Shown: positions 14,809 to 24,929, numbered from the stretch's first letter. The stretch: 64,000 nucleotides of DNA from Devosia neptuniae (GCF_025452235.1 NZ_CP104965.1:1856501-1920500), one strand, 5' to 3'. Numbers and translations are program-made. Notes: generated from the sequence alone by a model not told the origin.

Positions 14809-16959
14809 TCAAAATACCGCCTTGAGGCCAAGGCTGCCGCCAATGCTGGCATCTTGGCCACGGGTTGCCGCATTGACCGATAGCGAAAGGCCGACATTGT
14901 CGCTCAGTTTGTGATCGAGATCGGCGCCGATCCGCAGCCAGGTCTGGCCCTGCTGGCCGCCGCCCATGCTGAAGTCGAACAGCCCGATCACATTGCCATT
15001 GGCTGCCGCCCCATCGCCGACACGGTGGGCGACTTCCAAAGTCGTGCTCAGCGCGGTGCTGGCCGAGAATTCGGTCACCGCCGTCAGGCCCAGCCGCGCC
15101 TCATAGGAGGTCAGCGATTGTCCATCGAAGCGAGCGGGGAAGGGGCCACCGCTTTCGACGAAACCGTCAATATCGGTGCGCCCGGCCGCGATGGAGGCCC
15201 ATGGGTTGAGCGTCGTATTGCCGATGGTGGCCGCTTCCAGCCAGTCGGCACGCAGCCGGATGACGCCGCTGCCCAGATCGGTCTGGCCGTCGGAATAGGC
15301 CGTCGCCGCGCCATTGCTATAGCCACGCTGCAGCTCGGCCTGCCAGCCGCCCAGCATGCCGGTGAGCGAGAACAGCAAGGGCGTGCCATCGGGCTGCCAA
15401 TCGACCTCGCCCAGCAGATATTGCCCCGATAGATCGCTGTGGCCGCCATGGGCCAGATCCTGCCAGGAATGGCTGGTGCCCACGCTGATGCCGGCGCGCA
15501 CCGCGCCACCGAACAGATCGGTACAGGCGCCGATCTCGGCCAGGCCGAGGCCCGTGCCACTATCGCCGTGCCGGGCTAGGTCGCCCGTCGCCCAGACGCA
15601 GGATTCCTGCGACAGGCTTTTCTGGCTCAGCAGCGGCCGGTGATGGGCGCCATTGAACGGCAACCAGGCCAGAAACTGGCCGGCATTGGCAATCTGGGTG
15701 CTCGAGAACAGGGAGCGATGATACTCCTCGATGTCCATCAAACCACCGCCGGGGCCAGGCCCCGGGCCGGGACCGGGGCCAGGACCGGGATCGGGCGGAA
15801 TGACCCGGGCGATATAGCCCCTGAGCTCGCCATCCGGCGTGGACATCCGGCCCACGATGACATTGCCGTCGCCCGATACGTCGTTGGCGTTTATCAGGTG
15901 ATCCGTGCCGACATCGACACCGGCGGCCTCCAGCCATTCAGAAACAGCGATCATCCCGGTCGCCTCGCTCCACCGGAACGCCGTATTTTGTCCGTCGGCG
16001 ACCAATGATTCTCCGACCACGACGTCGCCAGTGCCCGATAGGGCGTAGGCCCAACTGTGGTCGCCGCCCAACGTTCCCAGATCGTACATCTGCATGTTGG
16101 CGGCCACGCCGCCGGTGGCCCCCTCGACCCAGCGAAAGGCGTGATAGTTGCCGTCGCCGTCGTCGCTGTATCCCACCACCACGCTGCCGTTGTCGGAGAT
16201 ATCGGAACCGAAGGCGGAGTCGCCGGCCGTGCCGGTCAGGGTGCCCAATCCCATGACGTCGCCATTGCCATTCTCGATGTCGTCGACATCCCAGCGTATG
16301 GGTTGCCAGCCATCGGCGCCGTTCTCGCTGCCGATGACATAGCGGCCGTCGCGGGAGATGCCCTCGACATAGTGATCTGTCGCGAGATCGCTGAGTTCCT
16401 GCAACTGATACATCTGGGCGTTGCCGGCAACGCCGGTCGTGGCGCCACTGATCCAGACAAACCCCCGAATGTCGGCATCGGCGCGGCTGGCGCGGCCGAC
16501 CACGATATTGCCGTCACCGGACACGTCAAAGGCCCAGCTTCGATTGCCGCCGAGTGTGCCGATATATTCGATGCCTTCAGTGGCGCTCCAGCGGAACGCC
16601 CCGGCCTCCGCCAAGGCGGTATTGTAGCCGACGACCACTGAAGCATCGTCCGAAATACCGCTGGCGTAAGAGCTGGAGAAGACATCCGTGTCGAGATCCA
16701 CCGGCAGCCCGTCTGGCCCCCACACTGTCGCCCGGAACAGACCGGACGATTCTCTGGACCATTGTCCGATCACATGGGTGCCCGCCCGGTTTATCCCGGA
16801 TAGATAAATTCCCCCTGGACCCGCCTCGGGTGAATAGACGTAGTCGATGCGGCTTTGCGCCTCAGTGCGCGGCATCCCGATCAGTACACCGGTCCCGGCA
16901 ATTGCCACCAGCGCCGTGCCACGCCGCAGCGCTGCCAGCCGTTTCCGTCTCGTCTTCAT
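14809..16959 (-). CDS. HAF-repeat autotransporter (outer-membrane beta-barrel protein)
   Basis: The 716-residue protein starts MKTRRKRLAALRRGTALVAI with a basic signal peptide. The passenger region (about 45-400) is built from at least six HAF-type repeats (pattern AFRW..G...LGTLGG..S.A..VSGDG..VVG). It is followed by a Pro-Gly repeat linker (DPGPGPGP and so on) and a C-terminal part of roughly 280 residues. That part has beta-barrel character and ends in phenylalanine (LKAVF), as Bam-inserted barrels do. The passenger should be shown at the cell surface; its role is unknown. ATG at 16959 replaces a longer frame without a leader. Confidence 0.85.
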   Translation of the reverse strand: MKTRRKRLAALRRGTALVAIAGTGVLIGMPRTEAQSRIDYVYSPEAGPGGIYLSGINRAGTHVIGQWSRESSGLFRATVWGPDGLPVDLDTDVFSSSYASGISDDASVVVGYNTALAEAGAFRWSATEGIEYIGTLGGNRSWAFDVSGDGNIVVGRASRADADIRGFVWISGATTGVAGNAQMYQLQELSDLATDHYVEGISRDGRYVIGSENGADGWQPIRWDVDDIENGNGDVMGLGTLTGTAGDSAFGSDISDNGSVVVGYSDDGDGNYHAFRWVEGATGGVAANMQMYDLGTLGGDHSWAYALSGTGDVVVGESLVADGQNTAFRWSEATGMIAVSEWLEAAGVDVGTDHLINANDVSGDGNVIVGRMSTPDGELRGYIARVIPPDPGPGPGPGPGPGPGGGLMDIEEYHRSLFSSTQIANAGQFLAWLPFNGAHHRPLLSQKSLSQESCVWATGDLARHGDSGTGLGLAEIGACTDLFGGAVRAGISVGTSHSWQDLAHGGHSDLSGQYLLGEVDWQPDGTPLLFSLTGMLGGWQAELQRGYSNGAATAYSDGQTDLGSGVIRLRADWLEAATIGNTTLNPWASIAAGRTDIDGFVESGGPFPARFDGQSLTSYEARLGLTAVTEFSASTALSTTLEVAHRVGDGAAANGNVIGLFDFSMGGGQQGQTWLRIGADLDHKLSDNVGLSLSVNAATRGQDASIGGSLGLKAVF

Positions 16960-17442
16960 CCCCTGCAGCCCCTTGCCCTCGCTCCCAAATCGGGGAGCCT
17001 CAAGGCTGCGGTAGTTGCCCGCGCGCCCGCGATCAACGCGGGGAACGCTGCGGCATAACATTTGCCGTTCCGCATAATCGGCGCAAGGCAGGCGGCCGCT
17101 TCCCTCCCCTTGAGGGGTGTTCATTCTAGACTGCTTGCAGCTATCGGCTCTTTCCTTCGCTCTCCCTTGATGGGGAGTGTTTACTCGGGACTCGCCCCAC
17201 CCACGGTGTCACCCCGGCGCAGGCCGGGGCCCATCCCGAGATGCTGCGGCGGCCGCAAGGTGTGTGAGCGGGGTGCCGGGATGGCGCTTATCAGGCGATC
17301 TGGCGGCGAGTTTGGACAGCTCAGGATGGGTCCCGGCCTGCGCCGGGATGACACCGCGTTCTTGAAGGCGTCCGGAGCGAACACTGCCCCTTGAAGGGGA
17401 GGGCCGGCGTGGGGGTGGTTGCCGCTTCGGCGCTAAGCTCGC
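16960..17442. repeat. Non-coding stretch of stacked palindromic repeats
   Basis: This 480-base gap contains no convincing gene. It holds CCCCTTGAGGGG-type palindromes near 17101-17118, 17160-17180 and 17386-17405. Two copies of the 'GGCCTGCGCCGGGATGACA' repeat lie in opposite orientation (17201-17236 and 17324-17356), flanking about 90 bases and forming an inverted-repeat element. Both repeat families recur further on in this window. Confidence 0.7.
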
Positions 17443-18411
17443 CTAGCGGTCGCTCTCGCGGACGCGGCGGTAATAGCCGGGTGGCACGCCGAAGCGGCGG
17501 CGGAAGGCGGTGACGAAATTGCTCGCCTGGTTATAGCCCAGCTCCCAGGCCAATTGCTTGAGCGGCAGGGTGGAGCCGGCCTCCAGCGCCGCCCGGGCGG
17601 CATCCAGCCGGGCATCGCGCAGATAGTCGAAAATCGTGGTGCCGAACAGCAGCCGGAAGCTGCGGTTCAGCCGCCGCGGCGTCATGCCCACCGCAGCGGC
17701 CAGGCTCGCCAGGTCCGGCGGGTCGCGCAGGTCGGCCAATAGCCGCTCGCGCGCTTCGCGCACCCGGCGCAGTTCAGGCCCCAGCGGCATGGCGAGGCCG
17801 GTGCGCATTTCACCCAGAATATCGAATTGATGGGCCAGCAATTCGAGCACCTTGGCCTGCCGGTAGATATGGGCCATGGCCCCGCCATAAGCGGGCCGCA
17901 GCAGCGCCTGCGCCAGCGTGCGCATGGGCGCGGGCAGCGGTGCCGTCGCCGCCATGTCGTTGCGCTTGCCACTCAGGGCCTCGCGCACCGCGGGCGGCAG
18001 GTCGTTCTCGGCGCCCAGGAAATCGAGCGCCTCTTCTTCCAGCCGAATGGCCACGGCCTGCCAATCGCCTTGCGCCCGCACGTCATAGACAACCCGGCGC
18101 TCGATCGGCGTCAGCGAAAAGAAGCGGCCCTCCTCGCGCCAGCTCTGCTCGTCGCAACCCTCCATGGCCACGGTGCCAGCACCACCCAGCATGCCGCCCA
18201 GCACCATCTGGCCGGTATTGGACACGCCCTCCATGGCAATGCGAAAGGCGCTGCTGCCATCGGTTCCGGCGCGATAGAGCAGGATGCCGGGGAACATCTG
18301 CTTTTGCTCCATGAAGGCTCGCACCGGCCCGGCGGCGAAATTGATCCGCTCGTGCCGGCCGAAATCATGCCTCCATCTGCTATCGCCACTGGCAAACAGC
18401 CAATCCTGCAT
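17443..18411 (-). CDS. AraC family regulator (PchR-like)
   Basis: The 322-residue protein has a C-terminal double helix-turn-helix (LASLAAAVGMTPRRLNRSFR, then LKQLAWELGYNQASNFVTAF, RRRFGVPPGYYRR). The N-terminal half is like the PchR/YqhC sensing domain of AraC proteins that respond to siderophores or small ligands. ATG at 18411. No obvious target gene adjoins it; palindromic repeats follow on its 3' side and a LacI gene, in the same orientation, precedes it. Confidence 0.88.
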   Translation of the reverse strand: MQDWLFASGDSRWRHDFGRHERINFAAGPVRAFMEQKQMFPGILLYRAGTDGSSAFRIAMEGVSNTGQMVLGGMLGGAGTVAMEGCDEQSWREEGRFFSLTPIERRVVYDVRAQGDWQAVAIRLEEEALDFLGAENDLPPAVREALSGKRNDMAATAPLPAPMRTLAQALLRPAYGGAMAHIYRQAKVLELLAHQFDILGEMRTGLAMPLGPELRRVREARERLLADLRDPPDLASLAAAVGMTPRRLNRSFRLLFGTTIFDYLRDARLDAARAALEAGSTLPLKQLAWELGYNQASNFVTAFRRRFGVPPGYYRRVRESDR

Positions 18412-18538
18412 CCACCCGCCCCCAGAAGGTCAATCCGCGCCCCAAGCCTTTGCCGCATGGCGCGCGGGCCTTCACCAATAACGGCTTATGCGATTGTGCC
18501 ATTTATTATGCGCAAAGGCACGTCTGGACTGTGGGGTG

Positions 18539-19519
18539 TTAATCCTGCTGCAGCCGGAACACGGATTCCCGCTCGATCAGCTTGGGCACGATCATGACGC
18601 GCTGGGGCGGCAATTGGCGGCGGGAACTGTTCATGCGTTCGAGCAGCAGGCGGAAGGCGGCTATGCCCATGTCCTCGCCCGGCAGGCGAATGGTGGTGAG
18701 AGGCGGGGAAATCTGCAAAGCCGCGGCGAAATCGCCATAGCCGATAATGGAAATATCCTCGGGCACCTTGTAGCCGAGCCGGTGCAGTTCGGAGATAACA
18801 TGCACGGCCAGCCCGTCATGCGAGCAGAACAGGGCCGTGGGCCGATCCCCCTGCTCCAACAGGGTCTTGAAGGCGGTGGCAAAGCCTTCTTCGCCATATT
18901 GGATTTCATGCACCCGCGCGCCCGGGCAACCGACATAGGCTTCATTCAGCCCGAACAGGCGCTCCATGCGGCCGCGCAGCACGCGCGTGCCATGCACGAA
19001 GCCGACAATGCGGTGGCCCCGCTCGCGCAGATATTGGCCGATCGCGCTGCCCGCTTCGTGGTCGGCGCCGGTGACCTGGTCGACCGGATCGAGCGGGGAC
19101 ACCCAGCCCAGCCGTACGACGGGCTTACGCGTGCGCCGGAGCGCAGCCAGGGTTTCCTCGCCATGCTGGCCGACCAACACCATGCCCGCGCTGGCCCGGG
19201 CGACGTTCTCGATCTGCTCGGCGCTGCGCGTCCAGTGCAGTTGCACTTCATAGCCCGACAGGGCGGCTTCGGACTGGATGCCGTTCTGCATCTGCATCCA
19301 GAGTTCACTGTTTACCGGGTCATGATCGTGGAAAACGATATGGATCGCGGCGCGCGGCGCGGCGCCCGCGCCCTTGAAATAGCCCAGCTCCACCGCCTTG
19401 CTGCGCACCAGCGCACGGGTCTGTTCGCTGACGCCAACCTTGCCGGACAAAGCGCGCGAGACGGCGAATTTGGAAATGCCCAATTGGTCGGCGATAGCCT
19501 GAAGGGTGATTTTGCTCAC
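18539..19519 (-). CDS. LacI family repressor of the divergent family-5 importer operon
   Basis: The 326-residue regulator has an N-terminal LacI domain (ITLQAIADQLGISKFAVSRA, then LSGKVGVSEQTRALVRSKAV) and a periplasmic-binding-like sugar-sensing domain. The start is GTG at 19519 with AGGAAGG properly spaced. It diverges from the nine-gene operon starting at 19743, so it probably represses that operon until a sugar or sugar acid binds. The shared control region holds several inverted repeats. Confidence 0.9.
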   Translation of the reverse strand: MSKITLQAIADQLGISKFAVSRALSGKVGVSEQTRALVRSKAVELGYFKGAGAAPRAAIHIVFHDHDPVNSELWMQMQNGIQSEAALSGYEVQLHWTRSAEQIENVARASAGMVLVGQHGEETLAALRRTRKPVVRLGWVSPLDPVDQVTGADHEAGSAIGQYLRERGHRIVGFVHGTRVLRGRMERLFGLNEAYVGCPGARVHEIQYGEEGFATAFKTLLEQGDRPTALFCSHDGLAVHVISELHRLGYKVPEDISIIGYGDFAAALQISPPLTTIRLPGEDMGIAAFRLLLERMNSSRRQLPPQRVMIVPKLIERESVFRLQQD

Positions 19520-19742
19520 GGATGCCTTCCTAAGATTTGTTAGGTAATAGCATGCCGCTTATTTATTGCAAGTTGCGAAAGTTGCATCATAAATTATGAT
19601 TGTATATCAATATGATGGATGAAATTTGTAAGAATAAAAAATTCTTGAACGAAGGTTATTGACCTAACAGACGCAACTTTGCACGTTATCGTTATCCCAG
19701 AATAAGCGCTCGAAAAGAGCGTCGCGGATGAGGAGGAAAACG
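19520..19742. promoter_or_regulatory. Divergent control region, AT-rich, with paired inverted repeats
   Basis: Three symmetric signals are visible. TGTTAGGTAATA (19538-19549) faces an inverted copy, TTATTGACCTAACA (19656-19669). AAAGTTGC (19578-19585) faces GCAACTTT (19673-19680). ATCATAA-A-TTATGAT (19586-19600) is a near-perfect palindrome. A 130-base spacing of like half-sites suits a looping LacI regulator. The region is far more AT-rich than its surroundings. Promoter elements are not assigned with confidence. Confidence 0.5.
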
Positions 19743-21671
19743 ATGACCAGGATTTCCCGCAGAACCTTTCTGGCCGCCAGCGGTGCGGCGCTTGTCTTGC
19801 CCGCCATGCCCAGTTTCGCCCAGGCTGCGGCAAAGGAGGCGCCGGCTTTGGCCGAGGCCGTGGCAGCCGGCACCCTGCCGCCCGTGGCCGAACGCCTGCC
19901 GCTCAATCCCATGGTGGTCGAGCCCTTCGAGGGCGTTGGCCGTTATGGCGGGGATTTGCGGACGGCTTTGGTGGGCGGCGGCTCGCTCAACATGATGCAT
20001 CGCTACCAGGGCTATGAGCCGCTGGTGCGCTACACGCCCGATTTCCTGGGCGTCATTCCCAATGTGGCGGAAAGCTTCGAGGCCAGCGCCGACGCCTCGG
20101 CCTATACGTTCAAGCTGCGCGAAGGCCACAAATGGTCCGACGGGCAGCCCTTCACCACCGATGACATCATGTTCTTTTATGAAGACGTGATGCTCAACGA
20201 GGAGTTGACGCCGTCTCCGCAGGGCCATCTGCGCTCGCCCGATGGCACCCAGGCCAAGTTCGAAAAGGTCGATGCGACCACGTTCCGCATCGTCTTCAGC
20301 CAGCCCAATGGCCTGCTGCCGCTGCGCCTGGCCTGGGCCAATGACGACCGCACCACACGCACGCCGCGCCATTATCTCGAGCAATTCCACATCAAGTACA
20401 ATCCCGATGCGGACCAGATTGCGCGGGATCAGGGCATGACCGGCTGGGTGCAGCTGTTCCAGATCAAGAGCGGCATCGCCGTCGACGGCGAAATCTTCAA
20501 GAACAAGGAGATGCCGACCCTTTATGGCTGGACCGTCACCCAGCCCATCGGCGAGTCAGCCGAATTCGCCATCGCCCAGCGCAATCCCTATTATTTCAAG
20601 GTCGATACCGAGGGTAATCAGCTGCCCTATCTCGATCGCATCACCTATGCGGTGGCGGCCGACAATGAAGTGCTGTTGCTCAAGGCGCTGCAGGGCGAGA
20701 TCGACCTGATCGATCAGTGGATCTGCACCCCCGCCAATCGCGCCGTGCTTTATGACGGGCAGGAAACCGGCCAATACGGTTTTTACACCACTACCTCGAC
20801 CGAGCCCAACGAGATGGTGTTCCAGCTCAACCTGACCCACAAGGATACGGTCAAGCGCGCGCTGTTCCAGAACAAGAATTTCCGCGCCGGGCTGTCCCAC
20901 GCCATCGACCGCCAGGCGGTGATCGATACGGTCTTCATCGGCCAGGGCGCGCCCGCCCAGCCTTCGGTGCGGCCGGAAGATCCGCTCTATAACGAGCAAT
21001 TGGCCACCCAATATACCGCGTTCGACCTGGCCAAGGCCAATGAGCTGCTCGACAGCGTCGTCCCCAACAAGGATGGCGAGGGCTATCGGCTCGATGAAAA
21101 CGGCAATCGCATCACGCTGATCTTCGAGATCGACCAGGTCCGCCAGACCTTTGTCGACAGCTTCCAGCTCGTGCTGCCGATGATCCGCGCCGCCGGTATC
21201 GATGCCCAGATGCGCACCATGGACCGCTCGCTGTGGGAAGTCCGCGTCCGCCAGGGCGGGGAATATGACGCCACCGTGCACAAGTTCGGCGGCAATGGCG
21301 GCATCGTCGCCATTCTCGATCCGCGCTACTTCTTCCCCAATACCACCGAGGCCATGTACGCCAAGGGCTGGCAGATCTGGTACAATGATCCGTCCTCGCC
21401 CGATGCGGTCGAACCGCCCGACGCCACCAAGCGCCAGTTCGAAGCCTATAACGAATTGCGCCAGACCAGCGACACCGCCAAGCAGCAGGAGCTCATGAAG
21501 GAGATCCTGCAGATCGCCGCCGACGAATTCTACGTCTTCGGCGTCACCCTGCCGCTCGATGGCTATGGCATCGTCGCCAACCGGCTCAAGAACGTTGCGC
21601 CGTCCATGCCCAATTCCTGGGGTTATCCGACCCCGGCGCCGACCAATCCCGAGCAATATTACATCAGCTGA
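19743..21671 (+). CDS. Family-5 (peptide/nickel/oligosaccharide type) solute-binding protein
   Basis: The 642-residue precursor has a twin-arginine signal (MTRISRRTFLAASGAALVLP) and the SBP_bac_5 fold: RYGGDLRTAL, FKLREGHKWSDGQPFTTDDI and, later, FRAGLSHAIDRQAVIDTVF. Family members bind peptides, nickel or oligosaccharides. The ATG at 19743 has AGGAGG upstream; a second ATG at 19728 would include the ribosome site. The catabolic genes downstream make a carbohydrate ligand more likely than a peptide. It heads an operon through to 31420. Confidence 0.92.
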   Translation: MTRISRRTFLAASGAALVLPAMPSFAQAAAKEAPALAEAVAAGTLPPVAERLPLNPMVVEPFEGVGRYGGDLRTALVGGGSLNMMHRYQGYEPLVRYTPDFLGVIPNVAESFEASADASAYTFKLREGHKWSDGQPFTTDDIMFFYEDVMLNEELTPSPQGHLRSPDGTQAKFEKVDATTFRIVFSQPNGLLPLRLAWANDDRTTRTPRHYLEQFHIKYNPDADQIARDQGMTGWVQLFQIKSGIAVDGEIFKNKEMPTLYGWTVTQPIGESAEFAIAQRNPYYFKVDTEGNQLPYLDRITYAVAADNEVLLLKALQGEIDLIDQWICTPANRAVLYDGQETGQYGFYTTTSTEPNEMVFQLNLTHKDTVKRALFQNKNFRAGLSHAIDRQAVIDTVFIGQGAPAQPSVRPEDPLYNEQLATQYTAFDLAKANELLDSVVPNKDGEGYRLDENGNRITLIFEIDQVRQTFVDSFQLVLPMIRAAGIDAQMRTMDRSLWEVRVRQGGEYDATVHKFGGNGGIVAILDPRYFFPNTTEAMYAKGWQIWYNDPSSPDAVEPPDATKRQFEAYNELRQTSDTAKQQELMKEILQIAADEFYVFGVTLPLDGYGIVANRLKNVAPSMPNSWGYPTPAPTNPEQYYIS

Positions 21672-21735
21672 CCCCAGCCATCCGCCGGCGGTGCGATGCC
21701 GCCGGCGCCTCCCACACCTTTCCCGGATTGCCCCG

Positions 21736-23847
21736 ATGCTCAAGATCGAAGACAGCCCAGCTGCGCCCAGCCTGCGCACGCCCGACTGGTACAAGACCGC
21801 CACGCGCTGGACCCAGCTCACATTCGTCGAGGACGATCCGCAGCGCTATGATCCTGCTTTCTGGGTCGATGTGTTCAAGCGCACCAAATCCAATGCCATT
21901 TGCCTCTCGGCCGGCGGCTATATCGCCTACTACCCCAGCGAAATCCCGCTCCACTATGTGTCCAAATTCATCGGCGATACCGATCCCTTTGGCACGCTGG
22001 TGGCCGAAGCGCGCAAGCTCGACATGCATGTCATGGCCCGGGTCGATCCGCACGCCATCCATGCCGATGCCGCCGAGGCGCATCCCGAATGGGTCTCGCT
22101 GACCGTGGACCGGCAGCCGCGCGAACACTGGGCCATGCCCGGCATTTTCGTCACCTGCGCCTATTCGAGCTACAATTTCGATTTCATGACCAAGGTCATC
22201 GTCGAGATCGCCGAAAAATACGATATCGACGCGCTGTTCGGCAATCGCTGGCAGGGCCATGGGGTCTGCTATTGCAAGGCCTGCGAGGACAATTTCCGCG
22301 CCGCCAGCGGGTATGACCTGCCCGAAACCAGCACCGCTTCGGACCCCGTTTGGCAGGCCTGGGCCGCCTGGCGCCGCACCACGCTGACCCGCCTCGTCGC
22401 CCATTGGGACAATGAGGTCAAAAAGGTGCGCCCGCATGCCAGCTTCATTCCTAATATGAGCGGTTCCTCGCTCATGGAATTCGACCTCTCGGTCATCAAG
22501 AAGCACTGCCCGATCCTGTTCGTCGATCACCAGGGCCGCCGCAATGTCGAGCCCGCCTGGTCGGCCGGCCGCAATGGCAAGCGCATCCGCGCCACCTTCC
22601 GCGATCGTCCGGTGGGCCTGATCACCTCGATCGGCCCCGAGGAAATTCCGCGCTGGAAGGATTCGGTGCAGACCGGCCCCGAAATCGAGCAATGGGTGCA
22701 TGCCGGCATCACCCAGGGCCTCTTCCCCTGGTTCACCAAGTTCAATGCCTGCATCCCCGACGATCGCTGGGTGCAGCCCGTCGCCAATGCCTTCAACCTG
22801 CATGCCGAGGTCGAGCCGGTGATCGGCTCCATGCTGCCATCGGCCGAGATCGCCATCATCGATCCGGCAACGACTTTACGCCATTGGGATCCCGACAAGC
22901 GGCACCTGGCGGAGCTCAACGATCTGGGCTTCTACCACGCCCTGGTCGAGGCAAGGCTGCCCTTCGAATTCCTCTCCGACCAGATCATGAGTGCCGAGAC
23001 GCTGAGCCGCTACAAGCTCGTCATCCTGGCCAATGCCACCTATCTGTCCGACGCCCAATGCCAGGCGCTGCGCGACTTCGTCGCCGCCGGCGGCAGCGTG
23101 GTCGCCGCCCACCAGACCTCGCTCCATAACGAGAAAGGCGCCGCCCGCGCCGATTTCGGCCTGGCCGATGTGTTCGGCGTCACCATGAAAAGCCCACCGC
23201 GCAGCGGTGTGCGCAATTCCTATATCGCCCTCAACGGCAGCCACCCCATCAACCAAGGCTATGACGGCGCCCAGCGCATTATCGGCGGCACCGAAGTGGT
23301 GGAAGTCGCGCCCATTACCGAGATCGAGCAGCCCTTCCTCGCCATCCCCGATTTCCCTGATCTGCCGATGGAGGAAGTCTATCCGCGCCTGCCGCCGCAA
23401 GGCGTTGGCGTCGCCGCCCGCACCACCGAAGCCGGCGGGCGCGTGGTCTATATCCCCTGGAATATCGGGGAAGTGTTCTGGACCTATATGGCGCCCGATC
23501 AGGGTCGGCTGATCGCCAATGCCGTCAAATGGGCGCTGGGCAAACGGCCCGAAATCGAGGTCACCGGCCGCGGCGTCTTCGATGTGGGCCTGCATAGCGA
23601 CGACAAGGGCCGGGCGCTGTGCCTGCTCAACCTGACCAATCCGATGATGATGAAAGGCCCGCTGCGCGACACCTGGCCGGTCGGCCCGCTCACCGTCAGC
23701 CTCGAAATCCCCCAGGGCAAAAGTGTCAAATCCGCCCGCCTGCTGGTCAGCGGCCAGGCTGTGCCATTCGACATCGCCGATAACCGCGCCACGGTCAGCG
23801 TGCCTGATATCGAGACCATGGAGGTGGTCCATCTGAGCTGGGAATAG
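21736..23847 (+). CDS. GHL6-like glycoside hydrolase with beta-galactosidase trimerisation-like domain
   Basis: The 703-residue protein starts MLKIEDSPAAPSLRTPDWYK. The first half is a TIM-barrel type seen in hypothetical glycosyl hydrolase 6 proteins (SAGGYIAYYPSEIP, HVMARVDPHAIH, DIDALFGNRWQGHGVCYCKA, CEDNF). The second half (about 430-640) is a GATase-like domain as in GH42 trimerisation domains (LVILANATYLSD, LRDFVAAGGSVVAA). There is no signal peptide, so it should cleave an imported glycoside in the cytoplasm. The ribosome site is weak. It sits between the SBP gene and its permeases. Confidence 0.8.
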   Translation: MLKIEDSPAAPSLRTPDWYKTATRWTQLTFVEDDPQRYDPAFWVDVFKRTKSNAICLSAGGYIAYYPSEIPLHYVSKFIGDTDPFGTLVAEARKLDMHVMARVDPHAIHADAAEAHPEWVSLTVDRQPREHWAMPGIFVTCAYSSYNFDFMTKVIVEIAEKYDIDALFGNRWQGHGVCYCKACEDNFRAASGYDLPETSTASDPVWQAWAAWRRTTLTRLVAHWDNEVKKVRPHASFIPNMSGSSLMEFDLSVIKKHCPILFVDHQGRRNVEPAWSAGRNGKRIRATFRDRPVGLITSIGPEEIPRWKDSVQTGPEIEQWVHAGITQGLFPWFTKFNACIPDDRWVQPVANAFNLHAEVEPVIGSMLPSAEIAIIDPATTLRHWDPDKRHLAELNDLGFYHALVEARLPFEFLSDQIMSAETLSRYKLVILANATYLSDAQCQALRDFVAAGGSVVAAHQTSLHNEKGAARADFGLADVFGVTMKSPPRSGVRNSYIALNGSHPINQGYDGAQRIIGGTEVVEVAPITEIEQPFLAIPDFPDLPMEEVYPRLPPQGVGVAARTTEAGGRVVYIPWNIGEVFWTYMAPDQGRLIANAVKWALGKRPEIEVTGRGVFDVGLHSDDKGRALCLLNLTNPMMMKGPLRDTWPVGPLTVSLEIPQGKSVKSARLLVSGQAVPFDIADNRATVSVPDIETMEVVHLSWE

Positions 23848-23933
23848 AGGGGCGCGGCTGAGATGAAAGCACAGAATAGACGGTCCGACGCTCACCGCGC
23901 CGGGCCACCCGCAAAGCCGAACGAGGAGCGGCA

Positions 23934-24920
23934 ATGCTGAATTACATACTCAAGCGCCTGGTCTACATGATCCCGACCCTGTTCGGCATGTCGATCATTT
24001 CGTTCGCCATCATCCAGCTGCCGCCGGGCGATTATCTCACCTCGCTGATGTCGACGCTTGCCGATGGCGGTGCGCCGATCGATGCGGCGACGGTGGAGCG
24101 CCTGCGCGGCCAATATGGGCTCGATCAGCCCATCTGGGTGCAATATGGCAAATGGATGCTGGGCATCCTGACGCGCGGCGATTTCGGCTTTTCCTTTGAA
24201 TGGAACCAGCCGGTTTCCGAGATCATCTGGTCGCGCATGGGGTCGACCCTGGCGATTTCCTTCGCCGCGCTGCTGCTGGTCTGGGGTGTGTCCCTGCCCA
24301 TCGGCATCTATTCGGCCGTGCGCCGCAATTCACTGGGCGATCACGTCTTCACCTTCCTTGGCTTCATCGGCCTCGCCGTGCCCAATTTCATCCTGGCGCT
24401 GACGCTGATGTATGTCTCCTTCCGCGTCTTCGGCCAATCGGTGGGGGGTCTCTTCTCGCCCGAATATGTCGAAGCGCCCTGGAGTTGGGGGAAGCTGTGG
24501 GACCTCATCATGCATTTGTGGATCCCGATCCTGGTCATCGGCATGTCCGGCACGGCCTCGATGATCCGCATCCTGCGCGCCAATCTCACCGATGAGCTGT
24601 CCAAGCCCTATGTCACCACCGCCCGCGCCAAGGGCCTGCCCGAATACAAGGTCATCGTGAAATACCCGGTGCGGATTGCGCTCAATCCGTTCATTTCGGC
24701 CATTGGCTGGGTGCTGCCCGAGCTGGTCTCGGGCGTCACCATCACCGCCATCGTCTTGAACCTGCCGACCGCCGGGCCGTTGCTGCTGCGGGCTCTCGTC
24801 GCGCAGGACATGTATCTGGCCGGCAGTTTCATCCTGCTGCTGAGCGTGCTGACCCTGGTGGGGATGCTCATTTCCGACATCCTGCTGGCGCTGCTCGATC
24901 CGCGCATCCGCTATAATTGA
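23934..24920 (+). CDS. ABC permease, DppB/OppB type
   Basis: The 328-residue inner-membrane subunit (MLNYILKRLVYMIPTLFGMS) has the OppB/DppB-type N-terminus and the cytoplasmic EAA-like loop (YVTTARAKGLPEYKVIVKYP). It pairs with the DppC-type permease that starts nine bases after its stop. The ribosome site is GAGGAGCGG. In this operon it carries the ligand of the family-5 SBP. Confidence 0.92.
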   Translation: MLNYILKRLVYMIPTLFGMSIISFAIIQLPPGDYLTSLMSTLADGGAPIDAATVERLRGQYGLDQPIWVQYGKWMLGILTRGDFGFSFEWNQPVSEIIWSRMGSTLAISFAALLLVWGVSLPIGIYSAVRRNSLGDHVFTFLGFIGLAVPNFILALTLMYVSFRVFGQSVGGLFSPEYVEAPWSWGKLWDLIMHLWIPILVIGMSGTASMIRILRANLTDELSKPYVTTARAKGLPEYKVIVKYPVRIALNPFISAIGWVLPELVSGVTITAIVLNLPTAGPLLLRALVAQDMYLAGSFILLLSVLTLVGMLISDILLALLDPRIRYN

Positions 24921-24929
24921 GGTGATGGA

